A DNA stretch of 64,000 nt, from assembly GCA_034440615.1 (NCBI GenBank), contig JAOTOM010002331.1, positions 34,860 through 98,859 on the forward strand. The letters run 5' to 3'. A program made the translations under genes and the position numbers. Of the stretch, positions 34,657 through 46,049 are shown piece by piece; the stretch's first letter is position 1, and each line of letters opens with the position of its first letter. This DNA is from Ashinkailepas kermadecensis. Its lineage: Eukaryota > Arthropoda > Thecostraca > Neolepadidae. The notes under the pieces were generated by a model, which had not been told where the DNA came from, searched no databases, and saw nothing but the letters and a program-made list of their open reading frames with translations.

Positions 34657-36516
34657 TTATGATGAACTAGCCGGTGCCCATTGGTCGGATACTGTACGCG
34701 CTCGCACCCTAGGACTGACCCCGCCGGTTGGCGAAACTGACCAGGGCGAGACGCGCTTCCGGCCTGTTGCAGGCGACCAGCGGGACTGGTCGCCCACCTG
34801 GGGAGGTGTTGGGGGTGGGCCCATCACACTGCCAGTCTCTGCGGTATGGAGAGAGCTGGCTTGGGGAGCTGGAGACAATGGGGGGCAAACCCCGAGGGCC
34901 TGTCTTCCTACATTTGGCGACGTATCCCTCGACCCAGCTCGGGATGTCCGGCCTGAAGCCCCCATGTCGGGGGCCCCTGGATGGACCTCAACTGGTAGGC
35001 GTGATCGGGTCGTTGAGGGTGCAGCTACCGGTATCCGGCCGGAGGCCATGCCTTTCTCTTCGGAAATGGTTGGTGGGGGTGGGGGAGTTTGGGTGGTTCA
35101 GGAGGGTGTGGGGATGGGTTGGGTAGGTTTAGGGTTGGTGATGGTGGCGTGTAAGGATTTGATGTGGGAGGAGGACTTCCCCACCTTCGTCGTCGGTTCG
35201 ACGCGACCCTGAGACGTCGGTGTCTCGAGTACTGGTCCCGGAGCGCTCCTGGGATCTTCCCTAGCGGGAACGGAGTGTTCGGCCGAGGGGGAGGGAGGGA
35301 GGGGAGTGTTGGAGGTAGGGATTGAAGTGGCTGGAGAGGGGTTGGGTTTGGATGTGGATGGATGGGCATGTCTTTTCCCTCGCTGGACCTGGACCCACTC
35401 TCCTTGAGGAGTCGCTACAGGGTCTGCAGCTGAGGACTCTCTCACCACCGTTTGGGGAGAGGATAAGGCTTTTTCTCTGATCGGTGTACACTCAATACCA
35501 AAGGCAAGCATTATGGCACTAAGTTGAGCTATAAGATGAGAGGCACTCATGTGCGTGTGTGATTGCATCGGAGACTGTTGTGTAATGTTGGAGTTCAGCT
35601 TCACCTTTGCAGCATATGATGTTCTCGGATGAGCTGCCTCATAGATCTCGCGCGCCTCACGGAATGTTATCCTTTTGAAACTTTTTATTGCAACTATTTC
35701 CTTCTCTCTCAAGAAAATGGGACAAGAACGATCATAGACGGTATGGGGTTTTTGGCCTGGGCCGCAGTTGGAACAGTGTGGACTCTCCGCTTCACATTTA
35801 TCTTGCACATGCTCTGCTGATCCACATCGCCCACATGTCTCTCGGTTTCGACAATGCTGCGACGTGTGACCAAAACGGGAGCACCGGAAACACCTCATTG
35901 GGTTGGATACAAATACGCGGACCTTCACGCGGACATACCCGACGAAAATAAATGTCCGGAAGATCTGTCATGCGAAAAGTTAGGATGATGTTGTTTGTTG
36001 GCTGTAATTCTTTCCTTTTCTAATTGAAATTCTTCGGGCCTCTACTACTCCCCACTCTGTTAGGCCATCCACAATGTCGGCATCCCGAAACATCTCGCAA
36101 GTCGTAGCAGTTAATAACTCCTTTGGAGTAATTTTTGGTGTTGTGTGGAAGAATCTCAATGCGTACGGTGACTGTTCGCCTGCTGGTTTCATGCCGTTTA
36201 GTGTACGTTATTTCTGTTGCGTCCATCGCCCTCCTTGCATCCTCAGCAGTTTTAAATTCAACTTCAAGCGAACCGTCTCTGAGCTTTTCGCACCTTAGAA
36301 CCGATCCCAGCTTGTCACAAGCTTCCTTCCTTTGGAACGGGGTAAGCACTGAAAGTTTCATATTTTCCTCGAGTGATTTTAAGATCATAATACGAGGTGC
36401 AGGAAGACCAGATGTGAGGCCGGGCCCTCCATGCACTACATTCAGAGTCCTAAGTCGGGTTGTCTGTCCCCTACTGGAGGGGGCAGGTGGGTTGTTTTTG
36501 TGTTGGAAGTTGCCAT
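34657..36516 (-). pseudogene. E3 ORF1 (RNA-binding, CCHC protein)
   Basis: Start MATSNTK at 36,516. RRM-like block RIMILKSLEENMKLSVLTPF, GSLEVEFKTAEDARRAMDAT; second fold NCYDLRDVS; a frameshift near 36,080 and another near 35,940; three zinc knuckles CFRCSRFGHTSQHC, CGRCGSAEHVQDKC and CSNCGPGQKPH (35,780-35,890); a coiled or basic region ITFREAREIYEAAHPRTSYA; a Pro/Ser-rich C-terminus; a frameshift near 35,050; and VHPGAPDMGASGRTSRAGSR. Ends at 34,657. The knuckles are better preserved than in E1. Confidence 0.85.
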
Positions 36517-37185
36517 ATAAGTTTCTTGGTTTCTACTCCTCGGGCGCCCCACCACAAAGGGGCCCTGCGGGGGGGACGCCTGGGCCCCGCGGACGGTAGG
36601 ACGCCAGGCGCCCGAGGAGCTATACGGGGCAGGCGGCGCCTTCGCCCGGCCGGGAGAGAGAGACTCACCACCCCGACCAGGATCCAGCGCCGCCCACCCC
36701 TTGACCCCAGCCGGCCGGGCCGGCAGACACTGGAACGAATCCCAGGTCCCCGGCCCGAGGCGACCGGCCACTTGGCCCGCGTGAGGCCCCGCGGGCCCGC
36801 CCACCCCTCCGGGATATCGGGACCAAAGAGGTGTGTTGGTCCCCCGTCACAACTAGCACCGTACGACGGGGGACCTCAACCTCCAGGACTCCGTCAACCC
36901 CGGGGGGGCGGGCCGAGGGGGCGCGGCTACCCCGATAAAACTGAGCTGGAGGGCAGGACCGGGGAAGTTGTCCTACCTGCTCATGATAGGGAGAGTTGGT
37001 GTTGCAGGGCTAGGGGAAGGACATGGATGTTGAGATGAGATGGGCATTGGAGATGGCGTATGGATGGAAGGACGAGTGAGGCACTCCTAGTCTGGCCCCT
37101 CGCCGGGTCACCGATGGACTGGGAATCCGGGTCCTTAGGGCACTCAATCCCCCCCACCACGAAAAGGTGGTGCCTCGTCGGGGGG
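36517..37185 (-). promoter_or_regulatory. E3 5' UTR with 5'-terminal hairpin
   Basis: On the minus strand it begins CCCCCGACGAGGCACCACC then TTTTCGTGGTGGGGGG, which can fold to a stem closed by a TTTTC loop. The GC-rich remainder parallels the E5 5' UTR block for block. Confidence 0.65.
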
Positions 37186-38077
37186 ATGCGCAGCATTAGA
37201 AGGATTGAGCCACTGCCCGTTCCCCCTTGGGAACTGAGTCAGCCGTCTATAGACACGACACTGTCGGACACTCGTAAGGATGAAATTACCGCGGAAATGT
37301 TTCGGATGAAGAGTCTTGAACATGTTCACGCCTATCTTTCATGCACTCTCACTTACACTGACGATTCGAGAACCAATGAAGGTGTGGGGTGTGCCTTTGT
37401 AAGTGGCGCCACGATCCGATCGTTCATGCTGCCTCCACACGCAACGGTTTGCACGGTGAACTTCTGGCCATCACCAAGGCCATGTATTTCATCGAAATAG
37501 GGAACGATGTCGACCACGTAATACTCTCGGACTCTGAGTAGCCTTCTAGCGCTAAAACAGTTTTATCCTCATGACCCTGCCGTGCAAGATGTTTTATTCC
37601 GTATAACTACGCTTCAGCGAGCCGGGTAAAATGTGACCCTCTGCTGGATACCAAGTCATGTTGGAATAAGGGGGAACGAGCTGGCTGACCAAGCAGCAAA
37701 ACGTGCTGCGCGGAGTAGTACACCCATTTGCTTCCTCTTCCCGCGACACACTTCAGCCAGACAATTAATACATTCTTTCAGGACAAGTGGCAACAATTTT
37801 GGAACCCGACCGGCGAAAACAAACTAAGAGCTATCAAGCCAACTCTGCGGTGTTGGAAATCATCATACAGAACTTCCCGGAAGGAAGAAGTGATGCTCGC
37901 AAGGATACGAATAGGCCACCCATATGCTACCCACGGCTACCTGCTGCGAAACGAGGACAGGCCGATGTGCACTCGCTGTGATAGCCCACTGACAGTGAGG
38001 CACGTTCTTCTGGTGTGCCCCTATTCTCAGCGCAGCGACGACGATTCTTTTGACGAGAGGTTTCCGCGCTGACGATG
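37186..38077 (+). pseudogene. E1 ORF2, second part: RNase H and C-terminus
   Basis: Resumes after E3 with MRSIRRIEPLPVPPWELSQP. RNase H: TYTDDSRTNEGVG (Asp present), then the Glu region is damaged (CTVNFWPSP) with a frameshift and stop near 37,500; LCWIPSHVGIRGNELADQAA (final Asp present) after a TAA near 37,629. C-terminal zinc-like segment: LARIRIGHPYATHGYLL, CTRCDSPLTVRHVLLVCPYS. The frame ends at 38,072, just before the insertion at 38,082. Confidence 0.8.
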
Positions 38078-38081
38078 GCAG

Positions 38082-38824
38082 TGTAGGAAAGTCCCTATAT
38101 TGGCACGCGAAAGTCTAGCAACCTCGTCGTCTCGATAACCCCGGTTGTAAAAGCACCAATGTCTTTTTAGCTGCCCTGTATTGCACGGCAGCACTCGCAC
38201 GATCACACGAGACCGACAGACACCGTACAGAACTTTCTCCTCTGAAGGTAAGCCGTGATGCTGCCTTTCCTATGAATTTTAGAAGCCGAATTTAGTTGGG
38301 AAGGGAGCGCGCGCAGCAGCGGTCCGCTCGCAGTGAGAATCCACGCCTGACTGACTGGCCGCCTGGGGTGGGCCCCTCACAGGCACAAACCCCCGGCATT
38401 TCATTGGTCGTTGAGCCAGAACCGCCCATTTACGTCACATCCCGGTTCCAGAAGGTTCTACTGCCGTCTGGAAGGGGAAGTTGACTTCAATAGTGATGGT
38501 TGCTATGTTATATTTACGTTATACTTTTACAATCTGTAGGTTTACGGGATTATTTCAATTACAGTTACGGGATAGCCAAAAGTATGATTTTATATGAACA
38601 CTGTTACATCTAATATTTAACGACGGCGGCGGGGCGCGCTGGTCGGATAGGGAAGGGGAAGGGGCAAGGTCCACTGACCGGCCCCGACTGGAGCGGTGGC
38701 TGCTTACGTCGGCATCAGACAGGCGGACGCCAGTCTAGGTGCCTGAGACTTGTCGCGCCAGGAACGGAGGGGGTAGGGGGCTGAATTTATGGGATTAAGA
38801 CACTCAAAAACTAACTCTATTACA
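38082..38824. mobile_element. TGTA...TACA insertion, copy 2 (solo-LTR-like), in E1
   Basis: 743 bp from TGTAGGAAAG to CTATTACA, flanked by GCAG at 38,078-38,081 and 38,825-38,828. Its right ~190 bp, read on the minus strand (TGTAATAGAGTTAGTTTTT, then ATTCAGCCCCCTACCCCC, then CCGGTCAGTGGAC), match the left end of copy 1; TGTAGGAAAG matches the right end of copy 1 inverted. So both ends are shared and the orientation is opposite. The middle differs, as if deleted or replaced. No ORF. Same interpretation as copy 1. Confidence 0.7.
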
Positions 38825-39127
38825 GCAGGTCTCCTGGGTGACGGGTCACGTGTGGTTCATACTGGACGGTTGTTTATGTTTTTCTCGCAAGTGCGGTTTG
38901 ATGTTGTTTGCCCAGGGAGATCTTAGATACTTCGTATTTCACAATGTATTTCACCCCATGGCGTGTCATTCTGACTGATTTCCGCTAGCTTTCACTGTTT
39001 GATGATGCGACTTCCATTTCACTGTTTGCCTGACGATGTTGCTTGCATTTTACTGTTTCACTGACGGTGTTATGGGCGCTGCATGACCGACGCAGTCGAT
39101 GCGCCCCAAACTCCAATAACTAACTAA

Positions 39128-39668
39128 ATCGAGATTAATACTCAAAGGTAGATGCTTTCCTTCAAGGAAAGTGGCAAGAAATGTGGGATTGTCAAGTTTT
39201 AAACAAACTTCGATCCATAAAACCAGTTCTGGCACCATGGACGTCATCGCTGGAAAACAAATTAGTCGAGAAGAGGTGATCCTGGCACGCCTGCGCATAG
39301 GGCATGCATATGCAACGCATGGTTACCTTCTGCGAAGGAAGGCGAAACCTCACTGTTCCCGATGTGGTTCGCCTGTGACTGTTCGACACATACTGTTATT
39401 TTGTCCCAATTTCATGGTGTAACGCAGGCGTCACTTCGGTGCCAACTTCGATACATTATCGTACTGCGATGTTTTAGGTGACAATTCGGAAATCGCCCAA
39501 ACAGGTCAACTTTACCGATATATATCGGCTGCTCAGTTACACGTAGTATATATCCATTCCAAAATAGACCCATGCCGCTAAGCGGAATGCTGTAAAACGT
39601 GAGATATGGGCGCTATGTAATCAGTAGCAGTTGATGCGCCCCTAAGCCCAAATAATCAATCAATCAAA
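39128..39668 (+). mobile_element. I-like LINE 3' fragment (possible E0 3' end)
   Basis: Contains VDAFLQGKWQEMWDCQVLNK, LRSIKPVLAPWTSSLENKL, LARLRIGHAYATHGYLLRRK, CSRCGSPVTVRHILLFCPNF, a TAA in place of Glu, RRRHFGANFDTLSYCDVLGD and a stop near 39,566. Then the terminal hairpin (39,606-39,650) and (AATC)n tail. From 39,283 on it is nearly identical to 11,378-11,775. It follows the E1 tail directly and is in the right orientation to be the end of E0, though about 80 codons between RNase H and this point are missing. Confidence 0.75.
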
Positions 39669-40590
39669 TTCAAGTACGGCTCCCTCCAAGAGCCCTACTA
39701 TATTCCTAAATATATGGTCAGAATGGCAATGAGTCTGGAACTCAGGTGCAGTAAGCTGAGCGTTTTACAGCCAGCACGACTAGAACTGTGGCGGTCCTCA
39801 CACTGGACCCAATGACCGAAGGAAGTAATACTCTGCCGATTGAGGATAGGGCATACCTTCGCGACACGCTACATACTGACGGGTGGTGACTAACCTTTGT
39901 GCCCACATTGCTCTGGGCCGCTCGCTGTGTATCACGGTTTGGTAGGTTGCTTACGGTTGAAACCAATACGAGCCAGATTTTAGAACGGCTGAACGCCGAC
40001 ACTTCTTTGCATACGCTAATAGGGAACGACTCTCAGGTCGTGACGTTTGACACAAGGAAGGTAACATTTTTACCTTCCTTCAACAAGTACGCTTTGAAGT
40101 AATATATCGCCACCCGTGAGGATGGATAACTGGCTACTATATCAAGATTGCAGATTGCTTGTAATACAGCACGTGGCGTAAAATGACCTCGGTAGTCAAC
40201 ACGCTCCAAAACTCCAAAATTATTCATCGTCCTCGCGACTTTCAAACGCACGCCATACAAGCATCGCACCTCACAAAACAACGTTCACGTTTCTCAGTCA
40301 CTTATTCACATGGCACAATATGCCGGCGCTGACCTCTGTTCAACAGCCGCCTCAATCACCTCCAAAATTATTCGCCGCTAACACAGCTGACCGGTCAGTG
40401 ATGGTCGCCAGATAGGCAGCGTCTGAAGTATTCGCATCCGGATATTCTGATATATTTCGCTATTTACTTCGACGGAATTGATGCATTCCCGAAAAAAAAC
40501 ACTGTTCGCATGGAAGTAATATCGACACTCATTGGTTGAGATCCACCATCAGTACCACTCACTGCTACGTCACTCGACAGTGTCGTCTGC
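39669..40590. other. No recognisable gene
   Basis: The 67-87-codon frames at 39,742-40,102 overlap on both strands and show no motif. No repeat was noticed. Confidence 0.4.
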
Positions 40591-40599
40591 AGTTCCTTC

Positions 40600-41360
40600 T
40601 CAGGCGACTTTCGTGTTGACCAGATCTGAGCTAGCATCTGCGACCTCTTCACTTGAAAGCGTCGCTGAGGGACCAGATTGTGTACATAATGAGCTTCTGA
40701 GACATGTTCCGCAGGTATGGCCACGGTGTTTTTACACGCATTCAGTAATCTTTTGGAGCGCAGGATATTTCCTCCATCGTGGAGGGATGCTACGGAAGTT
40801 TCGGTGCTTAAAAATAGAAAAAGTAGTACTGACCATTTGACCTACCGCCCAATAGTCTTGCCATCTGTCCTGTGCAAACTAGTGGAGAAGATAGTGAACG
40901 TTCGCCTTATGTAGTTCCTAGAAAAGCACGGTTTTGCAAATTACCAATGCCGGTTTCGGAAAGACAAACACTATTGATCACATCGTAAACCCTAGACACC
41001 GATGTGAGGGTTGCTTTTCGGAGAAAGCGCCATCTAGATGCTGTTTTCTTGGACATTGAGAAAGCATATGACAAAACTTGGCGTCACGGAATCCTGATGA
41101 AACGTTTATAAAGAAAGGAATCAGTGGTCATACTGGCACTTTTTTGCGTTTTTTGTTAAAGAAAGAAGATTCCGTGTATGCATTCGTAACCACTTCTCCC
41201 GATAGTTTGTCCAGGAGAACGACGCCCAACAAGGAATCATTCTCAGCGTACCCGTCACACTTGTGGTGCCCGGGATGCCCTTCGATTTGGTCCAGATCCA
41301 TACCTGACCAATGGCAGACTGCCTCCGCTGCTATCAGAAGCTTTTTGCGACCTAAACCAC
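40600..41360 (+). pseudogene. Heavily decayed I-like RT fragment
   Basis: Readable blocks in shifting frames: LTRSELASATSSLESVAEGP, HNELLRHVPQ, IFPPSWRDATEVSVLKNRKS, YRPIVLPSVLCKLVEKI, a damaged CRFRKDKH, then the motif A region (FSWTLRKHMTKLG, from FLDIEKAYDKTW), RFRVCIRNHFS and GIILSVPV. There are more than ten disruptions, and neither endonuclease nor RNase H is found. It is older than the E-series copies. Confidence 0.65.
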
Positions 41361-41735
41361 TACCTCTGGGAGTCTGTAGTAAGCTCTGTGTACGGAATTG
41401 TCCTGACTAAGGAATCCTACCAGTTGGTCTATGTCGTTCGTCAAGTTGAGGAATTGTGAAATGGGCGTTTTGGGCCTCTTCAGGTTTGTGGTCGTGATGC
41501 TGGTTGGTGAATCGACTCTGTTTTTGGTAGCATGTTTTCCAAGACATTCACTCCCGCCTAGCGGTCTCCTGTCACTGGAGACAACGTTGGTAAAAACGTG
41601 CGGAGACGTTTCGTCGGTACCTACTTCCATTCTCTTCTCGATAAACAGCTCAACGTTACTTTTCACTTTTCCACTCATTAGCAATGGGACGTGCCCATCA
41701 GAGGCAAGCCCTACCGTGCTTTCCTCTGATGACAA
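41352..41735 (-). pseudogene. Tyrosine-recombinase-like C-terminal domain remnant
   Basis: The minus frame (127 codons) has HVFTNVVSSDRRPLGGSECL, KHATKNRVDSPTSITTTNLK and ISQFLNLTNDIDQLVGFL, then NSVHRAYYRLPEV. This resembles the invertebrate family ending T..LRKH.AT.SQ.LNL...ELDQLA.FLGHDI.VHR.YYRLPE, whose spacing of R..H, LGH and Y parallels tyrosine recombinases (Crypton-like). Here RKH reads KRPKT and GHD reads SQD, so it would be inactive. Recognition is from memory of the motif and is tentative. Confidence 0.4.
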
Positions 41736-42058
41736 CTGTTCTGAGGGACTTCACAGGGTGCCTTTCGAAGGTATTCACTGGGAGGTCACCTACGCCAGTC
41801 GTATTCGCGGAATTCTCCACTCTCTTATGAAGTCCTGCGCGGTCCATCTCCCAGCTTCATCTTGGCGCCGCCTATTGAAAAGAATCAGCTTCGTGAGTGC
41901 CACTTCTTCCAAATCCCTTTAGAGAGCTGACGACGCTTTCTGCTCAAATGCTTGCCGAGCTTGTTCCGCTTCGTGATCTAGGCAGCTATGTAAAGTTTGT
42001 ATGTCCTTTGTTAGTACCTTGATTTTCGGCCTGTTCCACTTCGCTTCACGTGGAGTGG

Positions 42059-42965
42059 TCAGCGCACCCCCGACACGACGTCGGTCCATACCAGCTCGTG
42101 CAGTTCCATGAATCGTTTGATCGCATGTGTCGCTTCTCCTCGTTCCATTGCTCGTGCGAGAAGGATGACTGCATATCTTTGGATGCTGTGACCCAGCTTC
42201 AGAGCTAGGGGCGGAGTCCTATGTGGTAAAACAAGGACGGTTATGCTATATGTCTTGACCATGTGTCGCATGAAGTAATCTCGGTCAGTTTCGGCTTTAA
42301 AACTTCGGCATGACTGACTATGTTGTGGGCGGTGCACGACCACTGCAGTCGATTTCTTGCACGGTGCCATACCAAAGAGGCATTTAAACGTCTTGATCCG
42401 CAGAAGCGGACCGAGCAGCTTACTATTGGTGTCTGGATTCACTGCTTTGTCATTCACAATGCCTTGTAGAGTGGATGCCACCGCATCGAAGTTGTCCATG
42501 AAGCGGCATAAGGCTGGCCCCCGCACTGTCTTCCCTGTAGGAAACAGGGTCAGCAGCTTCTTCGGACGCGTGCTGGGGTTGCTGGCCTCGTTCTCATATT
42601 CGCCTACCACATGGTCGCGGAATATGTTCTGACGTTTGACAGTGGTCAATCAGGCTGAAATAAACCGAACGACACTCATTACACCACCTGTCAGTGCGAC
42701 TTGTTTAGCCTCCTCCACCAGCACTAGGTACAGTGCATGGCAACAGCAATGGAGACTGAGGGATGCCGGCTAAACCTGGCTGAGCCTGGCCTGAACCCCG
42801 GAAATTTTGCCAGCCGTATTGCTGGTCCCATCAAAGCAATGGCCTCGCAACTTTTCCAGGCTTAAGCCCAGAGACGATGCACGACGTCCAGCAAGATCTT
42901 GAATCGGGCTTCAGCGCTGGCACTTGGCGCATCATACAGTCCCATGAACACTTCAGACACGAAGG
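42059..42965 (-). pseudogene. hAT-superfamily (ZMYM/DUF4371-like) transposase remnant
   Basis: Minus strand: VFMGLYDAPSASAEARFKIL, then in the next frame SLEKLRGHCFDGTSNTAGKI and SGVQARL, a TAG, LSLHCCCHALYLVLVEEAKQ, VMSVVRFISA, and downstream FPTGKTVRGPALCRFMDNFD (from the CPTRWTVR...l.n.. block). RG.C.DG..N..GK..G.Q followed by HC..HAL.LVL is the second catalytic Asp and CxxH segment of hAT transposases of the TTF/DUF4371 type. Several stops and one frameshift. The C-terminal dimerisation domain is not recognisable. Confidence 0.7.
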
Positions 42966-43375
42966 GAGACCGTTTGTATCATGTTGGAAGAAACCGTCGA
43001 TCCTTGGTTTTTCGGAAACTTGATTTTTGGTTGGAGTAGTTCAGAAGGAAAGGCTGTTTGAGAACATTCAGTTGATATGTTGGCTTTTGCACAGGCTCCA
43101 GTGTCGTCAGGGTCGTCTGAATTATACTCTGAAAGTAGGCGATGCACTTGCATTAATAATTAGAGAGGAGTGTGTGGTTTGCGAGATCTCAATTGGTGGC
43201 ACTTGTAACTGGGGACCGCTGGTGGGTGATGGAGAAGGTGAAGAATGGACTAGTGAGATGCTTTAATGGGTGCATGACGAGGCGAGACCGCATATGTTAA
43301 AATATCACATTGAGGAACAGGAACGTTTTCAAGCATACGTTGTCGGAGGCTTTCGTTTTGATGGCGATATACGAT
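42966..43375. other. No recognisable gene
   Basis: Spacer between the hAT remnant and the AT microsatellite; only short frames. Confidence 0.4.
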
Positions 43376-43605
<230 letters not shown>

Positions 43606-43644
43606 AATACTATAGTTATATAACGTTTTTAATGACGTTGTACG

Positions 43645-45735
43645 CATCACCCTGCATAGTCTAATTTCGACCGGATCGTTGACCTATACAGGAGAAGCAA
43701 AGTTCGCCTGTCAGCGCCATACGACGTCCGTGATACCACCTTAAGAACGTTTAGTGTTTTAAAACATTTGTCGCGGAGCATTTTAAAGTGGTTCCTGTAT
43801 GTCAAACGACTGTCGAACATAACGCTGAGGAATTTAGCCGCCGGCTTTGTTGGGATTGGTGACTTGTACATATATATTTCCATGTTTCCACACCCTTGAC
43901 GTCTGCAGAAGTGCATGGCAACCGTTTTACTTGGTGAGAACCGGAAGCCACTCTTGTTTCCCCATCGCTCCAGGCATAGGACGGCAAGCTGCAGCTGTCT
44001 CTGCAGTGCCGGTGCAGATGTACTCGAAGTCCAAATCGCAATATCATCTACAAAGAGCGAGCGACAGATGGAAGGCCGTAATCCACATGTAATGCCATTA
44101 ATCATTAAAGCAAACAATGGTACGCTAAGCACACTGCCCTGTGGGACTCCGTTTGCTTGTAAAACCCAGTCCGAAAACTGATCACCGACGCGAACACTGA
44201 ACCGGCGATGTGCTAAAAAGTTTTGGATGAACATGGCCATTGGACCGCGAAGGCCGCATTCATACACTTTTAAAAGTATGCCGTGTCGCCACGTTGTGTC
44301 AAAGGCGCCCTCTATATAAAAAAAAACACTGCACCGAGGTGCCGTTTCTTCGCAAAAGCGGAACGAATGTCCGTGTCAAGTGATACAAGGTGGTCTACGG
44401 TGCAGCAATTCTTCCTAAAACCGCACTGAGAGTTTGTTAAAATGTTCCTATCGTCTAGATACCATCCCAAACGGGTGCTCACCATTCTTTCCAGCAACTT
44501 GCAGAGGCAAGACGTCAGAGAGATTGGACGGTAGTGTAGTGGATCATCTCCGCTTTTTCCAGGCTTTAACAGTGGTATAATCGTAGCCTCACGCCAGGCT
44601 TCGGGAAAGTAACCTTCTGCCCACATACAGTTAAAAGTGGTTAATAGCACGTCCTGGACAAATGGCGGCAGATGTCTCAGCATTTCATTATGGATCCTGT
44701 CAGGACCTTCGGACCTTCGGACACGTTTCGCAGGCCATGTAATGCGGAAGAAAGCTAAGCCTTGGAGAAGGGCTTGTTGTAAGCCAATATTTATCGTCGT
44801 AAAATGTATTCTAACTTTCTCACTCCAAGAGCGATACCGCAGAAATTGCGGATCTACGTTGCCAGCAAGGCACCGTTTCGAGAAAGCTCGGCCAATCTCG
44901 TTCGCAACCTCGGATGGCTGAAACACGTCACGACCGCCCGACCGTAGGACGGGCAAGGGAGCGGGGAAGAATTTGCCACCGATTTTCTTGATGCGAGCCC
45001 ACACCTCGGCCGAGGGTGTGGATGAGCTGAGGCCTTCGATATAATTATGCCAGGATGCTCGCTTAGCCTCCAGAACCGTCCTACGCGCAAAGGCTCTGGC
45101 CTTTCTGAAGGCAATTCAGTTAGCTATTGTGCTCTGTCGGTTAAACGCTCGAAAAGCCCGTTTGCGGGCCAGAATGGAGTTCCGGCACTCCAGGGTCCAC
45201 CACGGCACCGGGGTGCGACGGGGTGCTCCTGTTGTCAGTGGGACACAGGCAGCGGCAGTGTCAACGAGTCGCTGCGTAAAGTCGGCTACTGATGGTGGAT
45301 GTTCGTCGTCGGATGTGAATTTTGCCCGCCGAGGTCTCCTGCCAAGAGCAGCTTCATCCTTATATTCCAGCCATACTGGCATGTGGTCACTACCGAGTGG
45401 ATCAGTGTCCACGGACCACTCCAAGGTTTGAGCCAAGAGTGGGCTACAGAGACCCAGATCTAGAGCTGATGTGCTACCAGAATGCATAGTAATGTGGGTA
45501 GGCGAGCCGGTATTCAAAAGAAACAGGGACTCATCGTGGATAAAACGTTACAAGTGTCTTCCGCGAGCGTTAACGGAATTGCATCCCCAGGCGGTGTGGT
45601 GGCAATTAAAATCGCCCACTAAAAGGACCGGAGGAGGGAGTTCTACCATTAGCCGTCTTAGTTCTGCACCAAGAAGAGGAACTCCAGGCGGTAGGTATGC
45701 GGAATATATCGTTCCTCCTGAACTCTAGCCTGAAA
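43645..45735 (-). pseudogene. E6: I-like LINE ORF2 fragment (endonuclease to RT thumb)
   Basis: Minus order: YIPPGVPLLGAELRRL and LLVGDFNCHHTAWGC (45,600-45,735), LLNTGSPTHITMHSGSTSAL, PLGSDHMPVWLEY, PWWTLECRNSILARKRAF, a shift near 45,115, then VWARIKKIGG. RT: SEGPDRIHNEMLRHLPPF, FPEAWREATIIPLLKPGKSG, HYRPISLTSCLCKLLERM, GFRKN. Motif A reads GAVFFFI because of a T-run near 44,318. VPQGSVLSVPLFALMINGIT and FVDDIAIWT follow in another frame. Similarity ends at SKLDYA (43,647), so both ends are missing. Loss of the 3' end is unusual for LINEs, which are mostly 5'-truncated. Confidence 0.8.
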
Positions 45736-46049
45736 CCTGAACGTCTGGACGTACCGGGACCCGCCGGACTCTCCATACGAGCATGAACGTACCTGGGGCT
45801 CGCCGGGCGCGTGTGAACGTACCTGGGGCTCACCGGGCGTGACATTCAGATACGGCTGACAGCCTTCGGCGATCGGCTTTAGGCCACGCGTGTCAACATT
45901 GCAGCAGTATCAAATTCGTTGTTGCGAGTGGTACATTTGATAAATAATTTGATATTTACTTGTAATGAGCTCCGTAGAACTATTGGAAGTCATCAAGGCC
46001 GATAATTACCCGTGGAAAATCAATGACTACATCCGGAGACAATTCTAGT
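45736..46049. other. Spacer; possible Copia-like gag start at 45,966
   Basis: Two near-identical ~35-bp blocks (GAACGTACCTGGGGCTC) lie at about 45,785-45,840. At 45,966 an ATG opens MSSVELLEVIKADNYPWKIN followed by a stop 7 codons later. The NY..WK pattern is seen at the start of Copia gag, but 27 codons is too little to decide. Confidence 0.2.

Larger units (their letters stand above)
29796..37185 (-). mobile_element. E3: full-length I-like LINE inserted in E1 ORF2
   Basis: A 14-bp perfect duplication, ATGCGCAGCATTAG, flanks it at 29,782-29,795 and 37,186-37,199. Order on the minus strand: 5' hairpin (near 37,185), 5' UTR, ORF1 (36,516-34,657), ORF2 (34,627 to about 29,850), 3' hairpin and (TAAC)n tail (29,796-29,850). 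A 1,189-bp TGTA...TACA insertion (32,926-34,114) splits ORF2. Without it E3 is about 6.2 kb. Compared with E5 it lacks about 240 bp of C-terminus/3' UTR and about 10 bp near 30,165. It is the same subfamily as E5. Confidence 0.9.
21725..39127 (+). mobile_element. E1: full-length I-like LINE with nested insertions
   Basis: The 5' end (poly-C then GACGAGGCACCATCTTTCCG, 21,725) matches the 5' ends of E3 and E5. The 3' end (39,071-39,127) has the GGGCGC...GCGCCCC hairpin and an (AACT)n tail. Between lie the 5' UTR (21,725-22,385), ORF1 (22,386-23,218 and 26,087-26,920), ORF2 (27,042-29,795 and 37,186-38,077) and 3' UTR (38,829-39,070). Three insertions interrupt it: E2, E3 and a TGTA...TACA element. 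Without them E1 is about 6.4 kb, like E5. Flanks are E0 on the left and an I-like 3' piece on the right; no clear target duplication is seen. Confidence 0.8.

Noticed and set aside
45966..46047. Copia gag start
   Set aside because: Only 27 codons and one NY..WK match; no LTR, primer site or further gag was found.
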